12,177 bases of DNA from Parachlorella kessleri. Taxonomy: Eukaryota > Chlorophyta > Trebouxiophyceae > Chlorellales > Chlorellaceae. The stretch lies in assembly GCA_001598975.1 (NCBI GenBank), contig BBXU01002024.1, positions 1 through 12,177 of the forward strand, written 5' to 3'. Under the pieces are notes generated by a model. That model ran no database searches, had not been told where the DNA came from, and saw only the letters and a list, made by a program, of their open reading frames with translations. Position 1 is the stretch's first letter. Each line of letters begins with the position of its first letter. Positions 7,607 through 12,177 of the stretch are shown here, in pieces. Both the position numbers and the translations under genes were made by a program.

Positions 7607-10600
7607 ATGGGCATCTCTCCGTGCGTCTTACGTATTACATATCAGGTCCCGAGGTATCAAGCAAACCGTGTAAAGCTGCAAGGAAGGCCTGTTTGGTGTC
7701 AGTCAATCAGGGAAATGCCGAGAAGGCCAAGGGAGGAAAGTGTTGATCAGCCGCTCCAAGACAAGGTGCCCAAGCCCAAGGGACGCCCTGAGCCTTTGCT
7801 GAGCAAAGTTGCCAATGATGTTGGTGTTTCCGCTCAGCAAGTCAAGGCAGCAGCCCGTCTCCTGGATGAAGGTGGGCAGCCTATGTCACTCAGGCTGCAA
7901 CCACCTGTACCTTGACGTCTGCCCAAATTGGGTAGTTGGCCTTCTGCGCCCGGCAACAGAGGGAGGTATAAATGCCCAGGTCTGTCGACTCGTACCATTC
8001 AGGCAACACACTTCCATTCATTGCCCGCTACCGTAAGGAGGCCATCGGCAGCATGGACGAAACCCAGCTTCGGAGCGTAGCTGCCAAGCTGGCTAGCCTG
8101 GACAGTCTGGAGGAGCAGCGGAGCTCCGTGCTCGGCAAGCTGCAGAAGCTGGTGTGTGTTTGCGGCCGGTGCCTGGGAGGCGTGGTGGCCTGCTGTACAG
8201 CAGGTTCGGCGTTACTGGAAGGCAGACTGGCAGCACCATGAGGTGCCCAAACTAACAGGGAGCCAGACTGTGAGCAGCTGCATAGCCACACGGGTTCAAC
8301 GTGCACCTTAGTGTCGCTTGGACAAGACCTGAGGCAGGACCACTTGCTGTAATACAGGGAGTCCTGTCGGAGAGCCTGAAGGCCCAGGTGCAACAGGCAG
8401 AGACGCTACAAAAGCTGGAGGATTTATATCTCCCCCACCGCCCCAAGCGTGCCACCAAGGGTGGGTCGCTCAATGTGGTGGGATTTGCAGGTCGTCCAGA
8501 GTCTGCCCCACCTCTGCTTCGTACACCTCAAATCCGCCTTGACAATTGCATGGCATTCTCGCTCTCTATGGGCGTGCATGCCATGTTCTATGCCGCCCAC
8601 GTCTGCCTGCAGCCTCATCTGCGCGGGACAAGGGGCTCGAGCCACTAGCAGATATCATCCTGCGGGGTGGGCGAGAACAGCTGGGCGGCCCTGCCCTTCA
8701 ACTCAGAGATGCCGCCCGCAAGTTTGTAAGGCAGCCGGAGGTGCCGTCAATCGACGATGCCCTGGCAGGTGGGCCCGCTGCAGCCACAAGGAGATAATGC
8801 AATACCATTACCAGTGGCATGCTGAGGGTGTCCTAGGGTTTGTGAGGTTGCGTGCAGCGTAGTTCGAATGATTGAGTGGCTTACTGCAATGGGGTCGGGC
8901 ACAGTCAAGGTTATATGTTGCTATGTTCTTGCCAAGTGCTATCTATGTATGTATCATGCAGGACGACATTGGTTGTGCTGCCTCACTCAGTGCAGGGGCA
9001 CAAGACATCATTGCAGAGCGGGCTGCAGAGCTGCCGGCAGCGCGGGAGAAAGCAAGGGGAGATCTGCAGCAGTACGGCGTGCTGGTCTCGCGGCTGACCC
9101 CGGCGGCAAAGCAGGCCAAGCAGGTGGGTTATATGGGTATTCTAGTGGCTAGTAGCTTACTGGAAGGGAAGGAGGGTGGGTGGGCATGCATGTGCTAGGT
9201 GATATCTTATGTACCTAATACCCATTGGGTGCAGTCTTCAGTTGTTACAGTTTCAGGTTTTTTGGGCAGGCGCGGGAAATGCCATTTGCTGCTCCAGGGG
9301 GAAGGCAAGGGAGGGAAGGCGGGCAAGAGTAGTGACAGTAGGAAGGGTGGCAAGGCAGCGGCCAAAGCGGGAGGCAGCAAGGCGGGGGCCCCTGCACAAG
9401 CAGAGGCCGGGACCTATGCGCTGTACCATGAGTTTAGGTAAGTCTGTGTGTCGCTTGTGCACTACTCCTACCTGATTGGTCCCTATGTTGGGTAAGCGCG
9501 GCTACGCTGCGCATATATTTGTTGACAGGGCTAGCTGTGCTGACGCATGCTTCGGGCTCCCCAGCTTCTCCACACTTCCGTGCATGGTTTGAGCGTCTCT
9601 GCACCAATTTGCGTGTTCAGTCCCACGGCAGCAGCACATTGCATGCTGGCACGCTAGTTGCCCAGTCGTGCGGGGCAAAAGCTGTCGCCTCCCTAGTTGT
9701 GCTTCAAGTGTTTAAAAACCCAAATCCCGCCATGCAGGCTTCTACCCAGTGAGAAGCCTGCAGCCTCACCACTTGCCGCCTCTGGGAGGCCGCCTTCATG
9801 GTGCTTTCTCCGTTGCAGCTGCCCAGTGAGGAGCCTGAGAGGCCCCACCAATTATGCATGGAAGCCCTGCCTACATGCTCTCTCCCCCCGTTGCAGCTGC
9901 CCAGTGAGGAACCTGAGGCCGCATCAGGTGCTGGCCCTGAACCGTGGTGAGGCGCAGTGCGTGCTCAGCGTGAGCTTGCAGTGGCGGCAGCAGCCTGTGG
10001 AGGCGCTGTGCCTGAGGCTGCTGCTTGAACAAGGTAGGCTGGGCATGGCGTGCGGGAATCTGTGCACTGCTGGTGCTTTGCCTGCGGCTGGCCTACGTGT
10101 GAGAGGGGTGCCTGTGTGCCCCCTGTGACACAGCCTTGGTGCCAACACCACGCTATGACCGGTTTGGCTCTTATGGGGGTTTGCAAATCCTATGCCACAA
10201 GTCTCCATTGAGCATAGCGTGTGCATGGGGTATGGTTGGTCGCTATTCCCAGTTGCAGCGTCGGTTTCATGCAGATGGTGGAGGACAGTCCCCAGCCTAC
10301 ATCAAGACAGTGCAGGAGGCCGTTGAGTCAGGGGTGAAGCGGCTGCTGAAGCCGGCCATGGAGAGGGAAGCTAGGAGTCAGCTGACGGAGGTGGCGGCGC
10401 AGCATGCTGTCCAGACTTTTGCGCGCAACCTGCACAACCTGTGAGTTGCACGGCTCGTGTGGTAGGGAGCAACTGCGTGTGATTGCAGCCACCTGTCGCG
10501 GGAAGATGCTCAACTGGAGTTCAATGCCGGCAAGATGGAGTGGCTTTTACTACAACATTGTGCGAGATGGGCGATGTGCTCACCAAATGGCCTGTTGTCT

Positions 10601-12052
10601 GCAGCCGCATCACGATCACTCGTCTGCATGCTTCTTTTAAAGATGTAGCAATTTTTCTGTGTGTGTGCATGATCTGGTATACATATGCATGCTTCCTTTT
10701 TGTATCATAGTAGTTTCTACGGGTGTGGACAATGTGCTGCGCATCTGCATGCTCCTCTATTGCAGCGAAGCAATTGCTTCAGCTGTGGACAACCTGCGTA
10801 CCAGCTCATTTTCTGCATGCTGACGCTCTGCGCCAGTCCACTTTTGCAGACATGGACGTCATGGTTCCCTCCTCTGCATGCTTGCTCTCTGGTGCTGCCT
10901 GCAGGCTGCTGCAGCTGCCCATGCCTGGGCTGGTAGTGCTGGGAGTGGACCCAACAAGCTACACTGGGTGACTGCCATGGGATCCAGATATGTTACTCTC
11001 TGTGCTGCCTGCAGGCTGTTGCAGCCGCCCATGCCTGGGCTAATGGTCCTGGGAGTGGACCCGGCTTTCCGAACCGGCTGCAAACTGGCAGTCTGTGACC
11101 CCACAGGTGATTCACAGCCTCGACCCCCCCCCCCCCGCCCCCCCCTCCTAGCAAGAGCCTTGCATTGCACTATCTGACACGGCAGGTGACGGTTGTCCAG
11201 ACCAGTGAGGAGCCGATAGCCATGCGTTTTCCAGGGACCTGGACGTGTCGGGTGAGATAGTGTGTCGTGCAGATATCGAGTACATGCTTTTGTATGGCAG
11301 GGGTACGGAAACACATTTTGTGTGGGCCGGGCAGCGTCCTTTCTCATGTATCTCACCAGCATAATGCTGGAAGGGAATCGGAGCAGCCTGCTGCGGCTGC
11401 TTGCAGGCAAGGTGCTGGCGACTGGGGTGGTGTACCCTCACGATCCAGCACCCAAGGCACAGCAGCAGCAAGCGGCCTCCCAGCTGGCAGACATTGTCAG
11501 GAAGTACAGGGTTCAGGTGAGGATTGTGAGTCTGATGTCTGGACTCGCAGCACCAGGTTGGTGGTGTAGGTAGGCCCTCAGACTCAAGCAGGGGAAGAAA
11601 CAGCCTGCAGACAAGCAAAGACTTTGGAACGGGAGAGGGAACTGCAGAATTAGCATGCGTTGGGCTTTTAGGTACACCCTGTGGTCTATATTTAGCTATG
11701 CATGTGTGTGGCTGCGAGTGCATCTGCCTGTGGTCTGCACACTCTTGCGCCGTGCTGTGGTGCTGCTGGTCATGTGGATGCCCCGGGACAGAAAGTACAG
11801 GCCTACATGTACTTAAACGTGCCCCTATCTGTCAAAAGCCAAGCACTAGGTGGGGCATTGGGAGTTCGATGGGATTGTTGGCCTGCAGTGCAACTGCCAC
11901 TGCTGGATGCCCGCCACGCAGGCAGTGGCCATCGGCAACGGCACCGCCTCTGGCGAGACCCAGCGGTTCGTGGCCGATGCCCTGGCTGCCGCCGGGCTGT
12001 CCACGCAGGCGGGGTGGTGCGTTGTGAGCGAGGCGGGTGCCAGCGTGTACAG
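7607..12052 (+). CDS. tex-like: Tex/SRBD1-family transcription accessory protein (3' partial)
   Basis: Eleven exons join with every phase matching: 7607-7871, 8003-8151, 8358-8460, 8613-8768, 8996-9123, 9298-9437, 9897-10033, 10275-10440, 11015-11106, 11407-11516 and 11922-12052. They give 525 residues plus two bases. Tex hallmarks in order: VANDVGVSAQQVKAAARLLDEG; NTLPFIARYRKEAIG (about 90-104); KLEDLYLPHRPKR; GLEPLADIILRGG; DDALAGAQDIIAERAAE; TYALYHEF (306-313); HQVLALNRGEAQCVLSV; LLKPAMEREARSQL; then the YqgF/RNase H-like domain with VLGVDPAFRTGCKLAV (Asp430), GNGTASGETQRF (487-498) and VVSEAGASVY (516-525). Bacterial Tex binds nucleic acid and affects transcription. The HhH and S1 domains would lie past the window; the last exon ends in AG, fitting the expected Ser codon. 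The ATG at 7607 follows an in-frame stop. Residues 1-35 have six basic and no acidic residues, a possible organelle leader; ATG 7715 is the alternative start. A Lys/Gly-rich insert fills 268-305. Confidence 0.94.
9733..9762. repeat. Perfect 11-bp hairpin in a tex-like intron
   Basis: TGCAGGCTTCT (9733-9743) and AGAAGCCTGCA (9752-9762) are exact reverse complements around an 8-nt loop that contains CCCAGTG. The hairpin overlaps the most upstream, diverged copy of the duplicated acceptor/exon-start unit and would sequester its ATGCAG acceptor-like site. Confidence 0.8.
9734..9920 (+). repeat. Tandem copies of a 3' splice site plus exon start
   Basis: CGTTGCAGCTGCCCAGTGAG occurs at 9811-9830 and again at 9889-9908, exactly 78 bp apart. 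A diverged relative (GCAGGCTTCTACCCAGTGAG) lies 77 bp further upstream at 9734-9753. The last copy is the acceptor and first codons of the tex-like exon 9897-10033. Using the middle acceptor (exon start 9819) would add 26 codons in frame with no stop. The downstream copy is preferred because its product continues directly into Tex-conserved sequence (RPHQVLALNRGE). Confidence 0.85.
10625..10890 (+). repeat. Degenerate ~60-bp periodic repeat in a tex-like intron
   Basis: TGCATGCT occurs at 10625, 10686, 10746, 10814 and 10875, with spacings of 61, 60, 68 and 61 bp. The second and third units also share TGTGGACAA at the same offset (38 bp), and the fourth has TGGAC one base off. Similarity is patchy, so this is an old tandem array. 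It lies in the intron 10441-11014, directly before the duplicated exon copy. Confidence 0.65.
10905..10967 (+). other. Duplicated copy of the start of the YqgF exon (possible in-frame cassette exon or pseudo-exon)
   Basis: Bases 10905-10968 closely repeat the start of the functional exon at 11015, 110 bp downstream, and share the GTGCTGCCTGCAG acceptor. The copy encodes LLQLPMPGLVVLGVDPTSYTG; the functional exon encodes LLQPPMPGLMVLGVDPAFRTG. Unspliced, it meets TGA at 10969. A GTGACT donor at 10968 would instead define a 63-nt exon, phase 2 at both ends, that inserts 21 codons without shifting frame. The catalytic-type Asp of VDP is kept but the FRTG motif is altered. It may be a silent relic or an alternative exon; only transcripts can tell. 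Confidence 0.75.
11124..11145. repeat. Poly-C tract in a tex-like intron
   Basis: Thirteen C, one G, eight C, about 20 bp after the donor of the exon ending at 11106. Read length here is likely unreliable. Confidence 0.85.
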
Positions 12053-12086
12053 GTAGGGCTGCGGCTGGCTTAGGGACGTAGGAAGA

Positions 12087-12169
12087 GCTGGTCCGTGGGG
12101 GGTTTTTGCACCCTTCATTGGCACCAGCGGCAGGGTGCAAAGCTGAGAGACGCAGCACGGCTGGTCCGT
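12087..12169. repeat. Direct and inverted repeats in the last tex-like intron
   Basis: GCTGGTCCGT occurs at 12087-12096 and 12160-12169 (73 bp apart), each followed closely by a G run. Between them TTTGCACCCT (12105-12114) and AGGGTGCAAA (12132-12141) form a perfect 10-bp inverted repeat with a 17-nt loop. An inverted repeat flanked by direct repeats recalls a tiny mobile-element footprint, but the right side is cut by the window edge. Confidence 0.5.
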
Positions 12170-12177
12170 AGGGGGGG

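Noticed and set aside
8957..8995. Earlier acceptor (CATGCAG at about 8960) for the tex-like exon 8996-9123, which would add a DDIGCAASLS segment
   Set aside because: Its phase does not fit the preceding exon, whereas the acceptor ending at 8995 gives the exact Tex motif ALAGAQDIIAE.
10859..11410. 183-codon minus-strand open frame
   Set aside because: It covers the YqgF exon of the tex-like gene and its duplicate on the opposite strand; the poly-C tract gives it a glycine/arginine run. The plus-strand gene explains the region.
11148..11723. 191-codon minus-strand open frame
   Set aside because: Antisense to the tex-like exon 11407-11516 and its flanking introns, with low-information composition and no recognisable domain.

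Overview
The window looks like nuclear DNA of a single-celled green alga (chlorophyte). It is moderately GC-rich. Genes are split into many short exons by GT-AG introns (one is GC-AG) with strong (T)GCAG acceptors, and homopolymer and CAG-type repeats are scattered through it. Conceptual splicing by reading frame and homology recovers two recognisable genes and two unrecognised ones. The lineage is inferred from gene style, not from a marker.

Layout, left to right. (1) 294-2222, minus: six exons of a retinol-dehydrogenase/POR-like short-chain dehydrogenase/reductase (SDR). The cofactor motif, NNAG, NVSS and YxxxK are all present; the C-terminal exons lie beyond base 1 or were not found. Its introns hold a 19-bp minisatellite, a tRNA-like segment and an imperfect cruciform. 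(2) 2223-2806: divergent upstream region with a possible extra SDR exon and two perfect hairpins. (3) 2807-3332, plus: a small Ala/Gly-rich, probably membrane-anchored protein of unknown family whose splice structure is unresolved. (4) 3333-4585: no supportable gene. (5) 4586-7366, minus: six exons of a ~590-residue coiled-coil protein with a polyQ/Pro/Ala-rich tail. (6) 7367-7606: a 240-bp divergent promoter region. (7) 7607 to the right edge, plus: eleven exons of a Tex/SRBD1-family gene (bacterial-type transcription accessory protein). They cover the N-terminal helical region and much of the YqgF/RNase H-like domain; the HhH and S1 domains lie beyond the window.

The genes do not form an operon or an obvious pathway. 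The most unusual structure is inside the tex gene. Two of its introns carry local tandem duplications of an exon 5' end together with its 3' splice site. One is a 63-nt, frame-preserving second copy of the start of the YqgF exon. The other is a 78-nt in-frame duplicated acceptor. A degenerate ~60-bp periodic repeat lies upstream of the first. This suggests recent or ongoing exon duplication with possible protein isoforms.
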